A stretch of 64,000 nucleotides of DNA, from positions 1-64,000 of the forward strand of contig LUJO01000049.1 in NCBI GenBank assembly GCA_001689405.1. The letters are read 5' to 3'. Positions 9,287 through 18,284 of this stretch are shown one piece after another. Each line of letters opens with the position of its first letter. Within the stretch, counting starts at the first letter, position 1. The position numbers and the translations under genes were made by a program. This DNA is from Candidatus Homeothermus arabinoxylanisolvens. Its GTDB lineage: Bacteria > Bacteroidota > Bacteroidia > Bacteroidales > Muribaculaceae. A model generated the notes under the pieces. It saw nothing but the letters and a program-made list of their open reading frames with translations. It was not told the DNA's origin and did not search any database.

Positions 9287-11185
9287 ATGAGAAAATGGCG
9301 TATTGAGGACAGCGCTGAGCTGTACAATATCAATGGGTGGGGACTTAAGTATTTCTCCATCAATGACAAGGGGCATATAGCCGTGACTCCGCGCGAGGGC
9401 TATGCTTCAGTGGACCTGAAAGATGTGCTTGACGAACTTCAGGTACGCGATGTGGCTGCGCCTGTGTTGTTGCGTTTCCCTGACATTCTTGACAATCGTG
9501 TGGAGAAAATTTCGCGTTGCTTCAAGCAGGCTGCCAAGGAGTATGACTATGAAGCCAAGAACTTCATTATATATCCGATAAAGGTAAACCAGATGCGCGA
9601 GGTCGTGGAGGAGATCGTGTCGCACGGCAAGAAGTTCAACATAGGTCTTGAGGCTGGCTCCAAGCCTGAGCTCCATGCTGTCCTTGCCACCAACATCGCG
9701 GAAAATGCCCTTATAATATGCAACGGCTACAAGGATAACGATTATATTGAACTTGCTCTGCTCGCGCAGAAGATGGGGCGTCGCATATATCTTGTCGTCG
9801 AAAAACTGAACGAGCTGACTCTTATTGCCGAGGTCGCCAAGCGGTTGGGTATAGAGCCTAATGTCGGCATACGCATAAAGCTGTCGAGCTCGGGCTCGGG
9901 CAAGTGGGAAGAGTCGGGGGGCGATCAGTCAAAGTTCGGACTCAATTCGAGCGAGTTGCTTGAGGCCCTTGATTTCCTGACTAAAAACAAGATGACGAGC
10001 TGCCTTAAACTCATACATTTCCACATAGGCAGTCAGATAACAAAGATACGCCGTATTAAAAACGCGCTGAGAGAGGCCACGCAGTTCTATGTTCAGTTGA
10101 CAAAGATGGGCTTTGATGTGGAGTTTATCGACATAGGCGGCGGTCTTGGTGTCGATTATGACGGTACACGCAGTTCATCAAGCGAGAGCTCGATGAATTA
10201 TTCCATACAGGAGTATGCCAATGACTCGGTGTCGGCGCTCGTGGATGCCTGTGTCAAAAACGGTATAAAGCAACCCAACATCATAACCGAGAGCGGGAGG
10301 TCGCTTACGGCCCACCATTCGGTACTGATATTTGACACTCTTGCCGCCACATCGCTTCCCGTATGGAACGAAAAGCATGAGGTGGGACCAGATGATCATG
10401 AATTGTCGCGGGAGTTGTATGATATATGGGACAAGCTTGACCAGCCTCGGCTTTTTGAAAGCTGGCACGATGCCTTACAGATAAGGGAGGAGGCGCTCGA
10501 CCTGTTTAATCTCGGTATGCTTGACCTGCGCACCCGCTCACAGATAGAAAAACTTTTCTGGTCGATAGCCCGTGAGGTAGGTGAGATAGCTTCCGGCATG
10601 AAACATGCTCCCGAGGAGTTGCGCAAGATAGCTAAGATGCTCCCTGACAAATATTTCTGTAACTTCTCGCTGTTCCAGTCGCTGCCCGATTCTTGGGCCA
10701 TAGACCAAGTGTTCCCTATAATGCCTATATGCCGCCTTGACGAGAAGCCTACACGTATGGCTACCATTCAGGACATAACATGCGACTCCGACGGCAAAAT
10801 ATCATATTATATATCGGGCCACGGCACTACCGGCTCTCTGCCTGTCCATAATATAAAGGATAAGGAGCCTTATTATATAGGTGTATTTCTGGTCGGAGCC
10901 TATCAGGAGATACTTGGCGATATGCACAATCTTTTCGGCGACACGAATGCGGTGCATATAAGCGTATACAAGGACCGTTATGAGATTGACCAGATAATAT
11001 ACGGCGAGACCGTCGACGAGGTACTCGATTATGTTCAGTATAATCCCAAGAAGCTTGTGAGAAACGTGGAGACTTGGGTGACTTCCTCGATGAAGGCCGG
11101 TAAGATAACCCCTGAAGAGGGCCGCGAGTTCCTGAGCCGTTATCGTTCCGGACTGTACGGGTATACCTATCTCGGAAAAGACTGA
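9287..11185 (+). CDS. speA: Biosynthetic arginine decarboxylase
   Basis: A 632-residue PLP enzyme of fold III that converts arginine to agmatine, the first step of polyamine synthesis. Lys99 in YPIKVNQ is the predicted Schiff-base lysine. ANVG-type barrel motifs follow (GIRIKLSSSGSG, HFHIGSQ, DIGGGLGVDYDG), and the C-terminal catalytic region has QSLPDSWAIDQ and the TCDSDGKI motif. Length matches the SpeA family. It pairs functionally with agmatine deiminase and N-carbamoylputrescine amidase at the far end of the window and with NspC at 49-50 kb. truA follows after 12 nt and is probably co-transcribed. Confidence 0.96.
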   Translation: MRKWRIEDSAELYNINGWGLKYFSINDKGHIAVTPREGYASVDLKDVLDELQVRDVAAPVLLRFPDILDNRVEKISRCFKQAAKEYDYEAKNFIIYPIKVNQMREVVEEIVSHGKKFNIGLEAGSKPELHAVLATNIAENALIICNGYKDNDYIELALLAQKMGRRIYLVVEKLNELTLIAEVAKRLGIEPNVGIRIKLSSSGSGKWEESGGDQSKFGLNSSELLEALDFLTKNKMTSCLKLIHFHIGSQITKIRRIKNALREATQFYVQLTKMGFDVEFIDIGGGLGVDYDGTRSSSSESSMNYSIQEYANDSVSALVDACVKNGIKQPNIITESGRSLTAHHSVLIFDTLAATSLPVWNEKHEVGPDDHELSRELYDIWDKLDQPRLFESWHDALQIREEALDLFNLGMLDLRTRSQIEKLFWSIAREVGEIASGMKHAPEELRKIAKMLPDKYFCNFSLFQSLPDSWAIDQVFPIMPICRLDEKPTRMATIQDITCDSDGKISYYISGHGTTGSLPVHNIKDKEPYYIGVFLVGAYQEILGDMHNLFGDTNAVHISVYKDRYEIDQIIYGETVDEVLDYVQYNPKKLVRNVETWVTSSMKAGKITPEEGREFLSRYRSGLYGYTYLGKD

Positions 11186-11197
11186 AAAAACGTCCAT

Positions 11198-12013
11198 ATG
11201 TCACAACGTTATTTTATGCGCCTCGCCTACAACGGGGCGCCTTTTCATGGCTGGCAATCGCAGCCCAATGCCGTAAGCGTGCAGTCGACCATCGAGGAGG
11301 GCATGTCGCGTATACTCGGAAACGATGTGCGTATTACCGGAGCCGGCCGCACCGACACCGGAGTAAATGCCCGTGTTATGGTGGCGCATTTTGATGTCGT
11401 GGAGCCTTTGCGCGATATTCCTGTCTTTTTACGGAGCCTTAACGCCCTTACAGGCCGTGATATAGCCATAGAAGGCGTGTGGCCCGTGCATAGCGATGCC
11501 CATGCCCGGTTCGATGCCGTATCGCGTACGTATCATTATTATACCCACTTCGGGAAGTCGCCGTTCTTATACGCGCACAGCTGGCAGGAGCCTGCCGGTC
11601 TTGACTTTGAGCGCATGAATCATTGCGGCCGTCTGTTGACCGGTATTGATGACTTCACGTCATTTGCCAAACTGCATTCCGATAACAAGACCAATTTGTG
11701 TCGGGTCACACGTGCCGAGTGGCAGGATATGGGCGACGGCCGTCATGTATTTGTCATAAGCGCCGACCGCTTCCTTCGCAATATGGTCCGCGCCGTGGTA
11801 GGCACGCTTATCGACGTAGGCCGCGGCAAAATGTCGGAAAGCCGATTCATGAAAGTGGTTGAGGCTCGTGATCGATGTGCCGCAGGTACATCGATGCCGC
11901 CCCAACCGCTATTCTTATGGGATGTGACCTATCCTTATGACTATACCGCTCAGTATTCGGCCGCTTCCGAAAACATCGATGCCGCTTCCGGCTTTATGCA
12001 GGACTGTATCTGA
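11198..12013 (+). CDS. truA: tRNA pseudouridine synthase A
   Basis: A 271-residue enzyme that isomerises uridine at positions 38-40 of the tRNA anticodon arm. The catalytic Asp53 is in GRTDTGV, and FLRNMVRAVVGTLIDVGRG is the conserved RNA-binding/C-terminal motif. The usual family end PLFLWDVTYPYD is followed by about 23 extra residues. This extension is encoded in DNA that also encodes the C terminus of the convergent DUF3298 lipoprotein, a 64-bp tail-to-tail overlap. The protein is cytoplasmic. Confidence 0.95.
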   Translation: MSQRYFMRLAYNGAPFHGWQSQPNAVSVQSTIEEGMSRILGNDVRITGAGRTDTGVNARVMVAHFDVVEPLRDIPVFLRSLNALTGRDIAIEGVWPVHSDAHARFDAVSRTYHYYTHFGKSPFLYAHSWQEPAGLDFERMNHCGRLLTGIDDFTSFAKLHSDNKTNLCRVTRAEWQDMGDGRHVFVISADRFLRNMVRAVVGTLIDVGRGKMSESRFMKVVEARDRCAAGTSMPPQPLFLWDVTYPYDYTAQYSAASENIDAASGFMQDCI

Positions 12014-12816
12014 TAGTAGGGTATGCGTACGTTTATACTTCCCATTGCGTAGGGAGCTATGTCATACGGGTTGTAGTGAAACACGATGTCGTAGCCTTGC
12101 AGATAAAAGTTGTCGGTGACATATATACGGTCGGCGAATATGCCCTTGTCCTGAAGCTCTTTCATCGATGACACGCCGTACTTTGTCATAAGACAGTCTT
12201 TTACCGCCTGCAATACTGTGTCGCGGGCGCCCGTCTTGAATATGTCAGACAATGTTATTGTTTTCGCATTTGCCAAGTCATAATTCAGATAGTGCGATTC
12301 CGTAATGCCATGCGCACCTCCGTTATATGTGCTCGTCATAATCTGATACACGATGAATCTGGGACTGAACGTTATGACCGATGCTATGATGTCGCGGAGA
12401 AGCACTCGGTTGATTTCAGATGTCGGTATGCTGTCAACTCGCTTCATCTTGAACAGATCAATGCCTTCGGGGCGTTGGGTTGACGCTAATATGGCTTGGT
12501 CTATCGACACTGCCGTGGTGTCAAATATAGCGTATACAAGCGAGTCCTGTAAACGGCTTATATCATGCCGGCCCATGGCGTCAGGCCATTCTACCGCTAT
12601 TTTTACGGTACTGTATACGGGTATGCTGTCGCCGTAACAGCTGTCGGCGCCTTCACACAGATAATTTCGTTCTATGGTCTTTACGGTCTGCTTTACCTCG
12701 AAATTATGTATTTCCGATGTCTCGCAGTCCTGTGCACATGCTTTTTTATCGGAGCATGATGATGTCAGGGCCAGTGCGATTAGCGCGCATGCGTAGGTGT
12801 AGTATCTGAATCTCAT
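11950..12816 (-). CDS. RsiV-like DUF3298/DUF4163 lipoprotein
   Basis: A 288-residue predicted lipoprotein with lipobox TSSC (Cys21). The middle and C-terminal parts carry the DUF4163/DUF3298 pattern: YNGGAHG around residue 180, LSDIFKTG, then FYLQGYDIVFHYNPYDIAPYA and a final VRIPY strand. Extracytoplasmic domains of this type occur in RsiV, which binds lysozyme in Bacillus, but free lipoprotein versions are common in Bacteroidota with no known role. The ATG is only 4 nt from a TAATTTTG box, suggesting a leaderless mRNA. Its 3' end overlaps truA. Confidence 0.8.
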   Translation of the reverse strand: MRFRYYTYACALIALALTSSCSDKKACAQDCETSEIHNFEVKQTVKTIERNYLCEGADSCYGDSIPVYSTVKIAVEWPDAMGRHDISRLQDSLVYAIFDTTAVSIDQAILASTQRPEGIDLFKMKRVDSIPTSEINRVLLRDIIASVITFSPRFIVYQIMTSTYNGGAHGITESHYLNYDLANAKTITLSDIFKTGARDTVLQAVKDCLMTKYGVSSMKELQDKGIFADRIYVTDNFYLQGYDIVFHYNPYDIAPYAMGSINVRIPYYQIQSCIKPEAASMFSEAAEY

Positions 12817-13122
12817 ATGACAAAATTAATGATTTTATATTATTTAATGACGCTCATAAATTGTAAAATGTTCATCAACGGGCATCGCATGGTTGGGCTT
12901 GCCTTGATTTTTGTAACCGTAATGTAATATGCTTGTCGATACGGTATATAATATTAAATATGTGTAAAGCAAAGCCAAAAAGGCCAATATTTAGGCTAAA
13001 AAGGCCTATTTGCTCAAAAAAAGATACATTGTGCATTGAAAAGTTTTAGTATCTCGATTTAAATTATTTACTTTGCACTGCAAAATCGCAAATATCATTA
13101 ACTAATTAATAAATTTAGAACT
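12817..13122. other. Intergenic region between the DUF3298 lipoprotein and acpP
   Basis: About 306 bp of AT-rich non-coding DNA with divergent promoters. Minus strand: TAATTTTG (12821-12828) immediately before the lipoprotein ATG. Plus strand: TTACTTTG (13068-13075), a one-mismatch -7 box for acpP, which leaves a leader of roughly 40 nt. Around 12977-13012 there is a short repetition of AAAAAGGCC/AAAAGGCCT sequence. No RNA gene was recognised. Confidence 0.5.
12821..12828 (-). promoter_or_regulatory. -7 box 4 nt before the DUF3298 lipoprotein ATG
   Basis: CAAAATTA on the plus strand reads TAATTTTG on the minus strand and is followed by TCAT and then ATG. Transcription from this box should start at or within a few bases of the start codon. 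Confidence 0.55.
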
Positions 13123-13359
13123 ATGTCAGAAATTGCATCTCGAGTAAAGGCTATTATCGCTGACAAACTCAACGTTGACGAAAACGAAGTAACTGAAACT
13201 GCTGAATTCACTAAGGATCTTGGCGCAGACAGCCTCGACACCGTTGAGCTCATCATGGAGTTTGAGAAAGAATTCGGCATCACTATTCCCGATGACAAAG
13301 CTGAAGGCATCACTACTGTAAAGGATGCTATCGAATACATCGAAGCAGCTAAGAACTAA
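13123..13359 (+). CDS. acpP: Acyl carrier protein
   Basis: A 78-residue acidic four-helix carrier protein. Ser37 in LGADSLDTVEL is the 4'-phosphopantetheine attachment site. It carries growing acyl chains in type II fatty-acid synthesis. It is followed 28 nt later by fabF, the standard acpP-fabF pair. Codon use is biased toward GAA/AAA and C-ending codons compared with its neighbours, as expected for a highly expressed gene. Confidence 0.97.
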   Translation: MSEIASRVKAIIADKLNVDENEVTETAEFTKDLGADSLDTVELIMEFEKEFGITIPDDKAEGITTVKDAIEYIEAAKN

Positions 13360-13387
13360 TTAAACTCAAAATTTCTCTGTTTTTTAA

Positions 13388-14650
13388 ATGGAATTAAAGA
13401 GAGTTGTCGTAACCGGACTCGGCGCAATAACTCCGATAGGCAATGATGTGGATACCACATGGACCAATGCCTTGAACGGTGTTAGCGGTGCCGCGCCCAT
13501 TACGCATTTTGACGCCTCTAAATTCAAGACACAGTTTGCGTGTGAGGTCAAGGGGTTCAATGCAGCCGATCATTTCGACCGCAAGAAGCTCCGTCAGCTT
13601 GACCTTTATGCGCAGTACGCACTTGTTGCAGCCGAGCAGGCTGTCAAGGATGCCGATCTCGAAAACGAGAATATCGACAAAAATCGCGTAGGTGTCATAA
13701 TCGCTGCCGGTATCGGAGGCCTTCATACCTTTGAGGAAGAGGCCGGATACTATGCGATGCACGAAGACATGGGGCCGAAATACAATCCTTTCTTCATCCC
13801 AAAGATGATCGCTGACATCGCATCGGGCCATGTGTCCATGCAGTACGGCTACCACGGACCCAACTATGGTGTCGTGTCGGCTTGTGCATCATCTACCAAT
13901 GCTCTCATCGACGCGTTTAACCTTATCCGTCTCGGTAAGGCCGACGCTATAGTTACCGGCGGTGCCGAGGCTGCGGTATATCCTGCAGGCGTGGGCGGTT
14001 TCAACTCCATGCATGCATTGTCAACCCGCAATGACAGCCCCGAGACTGCTTCGCGTCCTTTCAGCAAGTCGCGCGACGGTTTTGTTATCGGTGAGGGATC
14101 GGCTGTGCTTGTTCTTGAAGAATTGGAGCACGCCAAAGCTCGTGGAGCGAAAATATATGCGGAAGTTGTCGGAGGCGGTATGTCGGCCGATGCTTACCAC
14201 CTTACTGCCACACACCCCGAAGGCCTCGGAGCAAAGCTTGTGATGCAGAACGCTCTTGAAGATGCAGGGATGAAGCCTGAGGATATTGACTACATCAATG
14301 TTCATGGTACTTCCACTCCTGTAGGTGACCTCTCCGAGGTTAAAGCCATAAAGGAGGTTTTTGGCGACCATGCCTACAAGGTGAACATCAGCTCTACAAA
14401 GTCTATGACCGGCCACCTTCTCGGTGCCACCGGTGCGCTTGAAGCACTATTCTGTGTGAAAGCTGTGCAGAACGATATCGTTCCTCCCACTATCAACCAT
14501 GATCCGGAAGATCAGGATGAGGAGATTGACTATAATCTTAACTTTACATTTGACAAGGCTCAGAAACGTACTGTCAATACCGCTCTTTCCAACACATTCG
14601 GATTCGGCGGCCATAATGCCACTGTCATTGTAAAGAAGTATGTAGAGTAA
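13388..14650 (+). CDS. fabF: 3-oxoacyl-[acyl-carrier-protein] synthase II
   Basis: A 420-residue condensing enzyme (thiolase fold) that elongates acyl-ACP with malonyl-ACP. The Cys-His-His triad is visible: Cys166 in VSACASST, His306 in NVHGTSTPVGD and His343 in TGHLLGATGA, with the conserved Lys338 in STKSMTGH. Length and the C-terminal NTFGFGGHNA motif are normal for FabF. It is co-transcribed with acpP and ends at a strong terminator. Confidence 0.97.
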   Translation: MELKRVVVTGLGAITPIGNDVDTTWTNALNGVSGAAPITHFDASKFKTQFACEVKGFNAADHFDRKKLRQLDLYAQYALVAAEQAVKDADLENENIDKNRVGVIIAAGIGGLHTFEEEAGYYAMHEDMGPKYNPFFIPKMIADIASGHVSMQYGYHGPNYGVVSACASSTNALIDAFNLIRLGKADAIVTGGAEAAVYPAGVGGFNSMHALSTRNDSPETASRPFSKSRDGFVIGEGSAVLVLEELEHAKARGAKIYAEVVGGGMSADAYHLTATHPEGLGAKLVMQNALEDAGMKPEDIDYINVHGTSTPVGDLSEVKAIKEVFGDHAYKVNISSTKSMTGHLLGATGALEALFCVKAVQNDIVPPTINHDPEDQDEEIDYNLNFTFDKAQKRTVNTALSNTFGFGGHNATVIVKKYVE

Positions 14651-14681
14651 GAATCATACGATAGACCATATCGTTTATTTT

Positions 14682-14715
14682 AAGCGGGAGATGCCGACCG
14701 GCATCTCCCGCTTTT
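14682..14715 (+). terminator. Intrinsic terminator of acpP-fabF
   Basis: A perfect 14-bp stem, AAGCGGGAGATGCC and its complement, around a GACC loop, followed by TTTTATATTT. It lies 31 nt after the fabF stop. Confidence 0.9.
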
Positions 14716-14790
14716 ATATTTATATATGTATGATGAACCAAATTCTATAGTGAAGTGTTATAATAGGCGTGTAAAATAATCATCCAGTCT

Positions 14791-15009
14791 ATGAGTAAAT
14801 TTCTATTCGCTGTTGTCATTTTGATATATCTAATACCCGGATGTATAGCCGTGATGGTTCATAATAAAGTCATACCTGTCAAAGACGGTCAGACCGACAT
14901 ACCTGTCGATAGTGAGATTATTGGTAATAATCCCGGCGCTCTCCATACGATAGACAGCATATATGACAATACGTCAGTCAGCATGGACTATCTGCTTGTG
15001 AAGTATTGA
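14791..15009 (+). CDS. Small membrane or secreted hypothetical protein
   Basis: A 72-residue open frame beginning MSKFLFAVVILIYLIPGC. The hydrophobic N terminus could be a signal peptide or single membrane segment, with a possible IPGC lipobox (Cys18). The remainder is acidic and polar. I recognise no family. It lies alone between the fabF terminator and the tail of the GH38 gene, with no clear promoter box, so it could be a chance frame. Confidence 0.4.
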   Translation: MSKFLFAVVILIYLIPGCIAVMVHNKVIPVKDGQTDIPVDSEIIGNNPGALHTIDSIYDNTSVSMDYLLVKY

Positions 15010-15021
15010 CGTTCTAATTTC

Positions 15022-15237
15022 CTATCGTTCTATTGATATTGTCACTACTCCTTTGGCCGGAATTGAAAATTCAGTGTCGGCAGTATCGATACTTGTTTTA
15101 TTGCCCGCAGCTGTACATTCTATCTTGGCGGGTTGTTCTCCCTCCCATGACAGTTTTACTTTTTCTTTTTTATCTGACATGGAATGAAGCCTTAATTCCT
15201 TTCGGCGTCCGTTGTCAAGCGTTATGTAGTTTGTCAT
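15022..15237 (-). pseudogene. Detached C-terminal fragment of the GH38 mannosidase
   Basis: A 71-codon frame whose product (NYITLDNGRRKELRLHSM, then VKLSWEGEQPAKIE and a final PAKGVVTISIER) looks like the last beta-strands of a GH38 C-terminal domain rather than a free protein. It overlaps the end of the upstream GH38 frame by 23 nt in another reading frame. Most likely it is the original 3' end of that gene, separated by an internal deletion and frameshift. Confidence 0.65.
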
Positions 15238-17305
15238 CTACTAAAATTGAATTTATAAGCGGGCCTTGTTCTCCTTTACGTATTTTTATGTCGTAGGGCT
15301 TTAATGCATATCCTGAACTTTTGTCGCCTTCAAGATAACGGAAGCTGTTTATGTTGGCTGTCGATTCGTTATTGACAAATTCTTCTCCGTTGAAGAGTAG
15401 GCTTACTATGTCTCCTGTAACCGGGTCGACTTCAACCTTTACTATCCCGTTGTCCAGTACATTTGGCGCTGTATGGGCTTTTGTATGTGTCATATCCGGT
15501 TTGCCTCTTTTTAGCAAATAGTCGCGGCATCCTAACGGAGCCACGTTCTCTGCATGAAAAGCGAGCTGTCCGTTTGTCAGTCGTTGTACTTCTGCCTCTT
15601 TCCCGTCAGAGTCAATGACTCTGTTGTATGTCCTGTCAATATCGGCCGGCAGTAGCACAATACCGCTTTTCGCATGGTTTTCGGTATTGAACACCGTTAT
15701 ACGGCTGGAACTTTTGTCTTCTATGGCGGCGTACGACATCTTGACCAGACTGTCGGTTAGCTCTTTTGCTCTGTCGAAGTAACCTGACTTGGACTTGAGT
15801 ATCGGCTGTTGGAACTCGTCTTTTACCGGATCCATGAACGCCCATGTGTGTTCGGTGCTCAATATCATATTGCGCCATGTTTCGCTTGTAAGGTCGCGGG
15901 GTTCCTCTGCGTTGTCACTTAACATGCTCCATAATATTTCACCTTGTACGAGACGTTCTTTAACTTCACGGCTCTCTCCGGTCTTTTGTGCGCTTGATCC
16001 CAGCCCGTCAGTCCAGTATTCCGTGAAGTCGCCTTTCATTACCGGCAGGCTGTCGCCCCAGCGGCTTTCAAAAGCTTGCATTAGCTCGGTGGCGGTACAT
16101 ATGCGCAGATGCGGAAAGGCGTATTCCTCGTTCCAACTCTTTATTGCATCGGGCAGGTCGGTATCGATAGGCGTGTTGTCGGCCATGCACCAAGTCATCG
16201 GAAAGATGTCGTAAGGATACTCTTTGTCATTTTCAAGTTGTGGCAGCATCTCGTCGAGATAGGGGTCTATGAAGTTTTCACGCGGATTATCGGTCTTTAT
16301 TATCGGAAACAGTTTGCTGCGGTCAAGCTGTCCGGCAAGCGACGGCCAGAAGTATTTACCCTTGATCTGGGCTCCCGGTGCGTAAGATCCGGGCTGAAGA
16401 AACAGCACTTCCGACTTTCCGTCAGGGCCTATCCATCGGAATGGGCGGAAACTTAGTTTATGGGAGGTGCCTATGCGCCCTGAACCGTTGAACAGCGACA
16501 ATATGTAGTCCACGCCCATCATGTTGGCGGCAGTGACCGTGCCCCATGACATGCCGGGTATATCGGTCTGTACCATGGTCCTTATCGGTTTTCCCGTAAG
16601 CCGTTCGATCTGTTTTCCGTATTCAAACAGCTTTAAGAGTTCTTCATCGCTGCTGGCGCTTGTATTGGTATTCACGTATCCCGCGTCAAGCGCTATTGTG
16701 CCGTCTTGTATTGCCGTTATGAGTCGTTCACGTTTTTCTTTTGATTCACTTTTCATGTATCGTTCCACAGGCCATATCACTTCCGGATTCCATTTGAACC
16801 GTGCCTCCTCGGGATATGTCGCGGTTTTGGCTGCTAACTCGATTGCAACATCAAGATTGCGCTTATGGATAAACTCAACGTTTTCGTGAGTATTTGTATA
16901 GCCTATGTCGACATGTGAATGTGGATATATGTATACTGTCCAGTGACGCATCGCCGGAATGACGGCAGGGCATGATATGCTGTGGCCTTTCCATACAATG
17001 CTTGCGGTAATTGTGTCGGTGGAGGTGACGCCGGTCGCCGCAGGCAATAGTATTTCCACCGAGTCTGAGGGTAAATGCTTTATTTCCGTAATTTCGACAG
17101 TGTTTCCAGCCGCTATTTCTACTTTAGCTCCCTTTAGGCTGCGTTTGCCCGAATATTTTAATATTATTGAGCGTCCCGGTTGCCCGTCGGTACGTTTTTT
17201 GTAGTAGTTGTGTACTTTTATATCAAGCATCTCCGGTGATGTCGGTGATGCCGCGGCAATGGATGCGATTGCCACAATGAGCAGTGATGCAATGACTTGG
17301 CGCAT
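15215..17305 (-). CDS. GH38 alpha-mannosidase, C-terminally truncated
   Basis: A 696-residue exported protein with an N-terminal signal sequence (MRQVIASLLIVAIASIAAAS). The GH38 metal-binding motif HSHVDIGYT has His129 and Asp133. The likely nucleophile Asp is in QTDIPGMSWG, and further GH38 residues follow to WTDGLGSSAQ. The catalytic and helical-bundle regions look complete. The frame stops just inside the C-terminal beta-sandwich, after FRYLEGDKSSGYALKPYDIK and SILVDDK, and the missing end continues in another frame. GH38 enzymes of this kind are usually several hundred residues longer, so activity is doubtful. Start chosen at 17305, where AGGAG precedes the ATG; the frame is open further upstream without a signal peptide. 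Confidence 0.75.
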   Translation of the reverse strand: MRQVIASLLIVAIASIAAASPTSPEMLDIKVHNYYKKRTDGQPGRSIILKYSGKRSLKGAKVEIAAGNTVEITEIKHLPSDSVEILLPAATGVTSTDTITASIVWKGHSISCPAVIPAMRHWTVYIYPHSHVDIGYTNTHENVEFIHKRNLDVAIELAAKTATYPEEARFKWNPEVIWPVERYMKSESKEKRERLITAIQDGTIALDAGYVNTNTSASSDEELLKLFEYGKQIERLTGKPIRTMVQTDIPGMSWGTVTAANMMGVDYILSLFNGSGRIGTSHKLSFRPFRWIGPDGKSEVLFLQPGSYAPGAQIKGKYFWPSLAGQLDRSKLFPIIKTDNPRENFIDPYLDEMLPQLENDKEYPYDIFPMTWCMADNTPIDTDLPDAIKSWNEEYAFPHLRICTATELMQAFESRWGDSLPVMKGDFTEYWTDGLGSSAQKTGESREVKERLVQGEILWSMLSDNAEEPRDLTSETWRNMILSTEHTWAFMDPVKDEFQQPILKSKSGYFDRAKELTDSLVKMSYAAIEDKSSSRITVFNTENHAKSGIVLLPADIDRTYNRVIDSDGKEAEVQRLTNGQLAFHAENVAPLGCRDYLLKRGKPDMTHTKAHTAPNVLDNGIVKVEVDPVTGDIVSLLFNGEEFVNNESTANINSFRYLEGDKSSGYALKPYDIKIRKGEQGPLINSILVDDKLHNA

Positions 17306-17426
17306 CTCCTGTTTATGTAATTTATTACTGTACACCTCTCTGTAAAGACTTATTATATGTTTTTGCAAAACCCTTGATAATAAAGATGTGTTATTTTTTA
17401 TATTACTAACCATAACACACAATACT

Positions 17427-18230
17427 ATGGCTAAAAATGATATGACACACAAAAAGCTCGCTGCCCACAAGCAACCTTTGGGCATTGAGGCTCATCCCGA
17501 GCCGTTGGAGCTCCCGGCACATAAATCACCGTTGATGGTAGGCGCACATGCTGAGACCGTTGCCGCTGCAGGTGTTGCAGCGCCTGCGGCTGCATCCATG
17601 AAATGGGGCGTTCTGGCAACTATACTTGGGCTTGCTCTTGTTGTGGCCGGCTTCCTTTTCTTTGCCAACCATGACCGTCTTAGCGACAAGATGCCGCCTG
17701 TGGCAAGCGCTCACTGGCAGAAAGCTGTGAAAGGAGCCGGTTATGATCTTGATCCTGCCGGTGGTATATCGGGCAGTATGCAGGTTGACGGCGAGGCTGT
17801 CGGTCTGTATGACATGTCGGGAGGTAAAGCCCCCGAGTCGACTGCTGCCGATGTCGCTTCCGGAAAGGCGGTTTCTGACAAAGCCGCCGCTGTCGGTAAA
17901 GATGTTTCTGCCGCGACCGGCGCTGCCATTGACAAGGTCGTGTATCTGTTTGCCTACGACAGTTCGGGAGTGCCCGAAAGCGTCACCTTAAACAAGGTGG
18001 CTGACCGGGCTGCGGCTTCGGGCGAGACTGTTACGGTGAAGGCATACACTGACGCCACCGGCAATGCCGATTATAACCGTAGATTAAGTGACCGCCGTGC
18101 CAAGGCGGTGGGCGATTATCTTATAGCCCACGGGGTGGCCGCCTCACATGTGAATACAATGGGCATGGGCCCGACTAAAGCGTTTTCCGACAACGCCCAC
18201 GACCGCAGGGCTGAGATAACATTTAATTGA
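17427..18230 (+). CDS. OmpA-domain protein with single membrane anchor
   Basis: A 267-residue protein. The cytoplasmic N-terminal 55 residues are rich in His, Pro and Ala, with repeated AHKxPLxxxAH-type units. A single transmembrane helix follows at about residues 58-80 (WGVLATILGLALVVAGFLFF). After an alanine-rich linker come the OmpA/MotB peptidoglycan-binding motifs, with YTDATGNADYNRRLSDRRA and GMGPTKAFSDNAHDRRAEI. The fold suggests a protein tying the inner membrane to peptidoglycan. The start at 17427 was chosen because the upstream in-frame codons are a promoter-like AT-rich stretch. It is divergent from the GH38 gene. Confidence 0.8.
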   Translation: MAKNDMTHKKLAAHKQPLGIEAHPEPLELPAHKSPLMVGAHAETVAAAGVAAPAAASMKWGVLATILGLALVVAGFLFFANHDRLSDKMPPVASAHWQKAVKGAGYDLDPAGGISGSMQVDGEAVGLYDMSGGKAPESTAADVASGKAVSDKAAAVGKDVSAATGAAIDKVVYLFAYDSSGVPESVTLNKVADRAAASGETVTVKAYTDATGNADYNRRLSDRRAKAVGDYLIAHGVAASHVNTMGMGPTKAFSDNAHDRRAEITFN

Positions 18231-18248
18231 TACTTCTTCTTTAATATA

Positions 18249-18283
18249 AAATGGGGTACGCTATGATGAAGCGCATCCCATTT
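18249..18283. terminator. Bidirectional terminator between the OmpA-domain gene and moeB-like gene
   Basis: Inverted repeat AAATGGG-N3-CGC ... GCG-N3-CCCATTT between two convergent genes, with A-rich and T-rich flanks. It probably serves both directions. Confidence 0.6.
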
Positions 18284-18284
18284 G

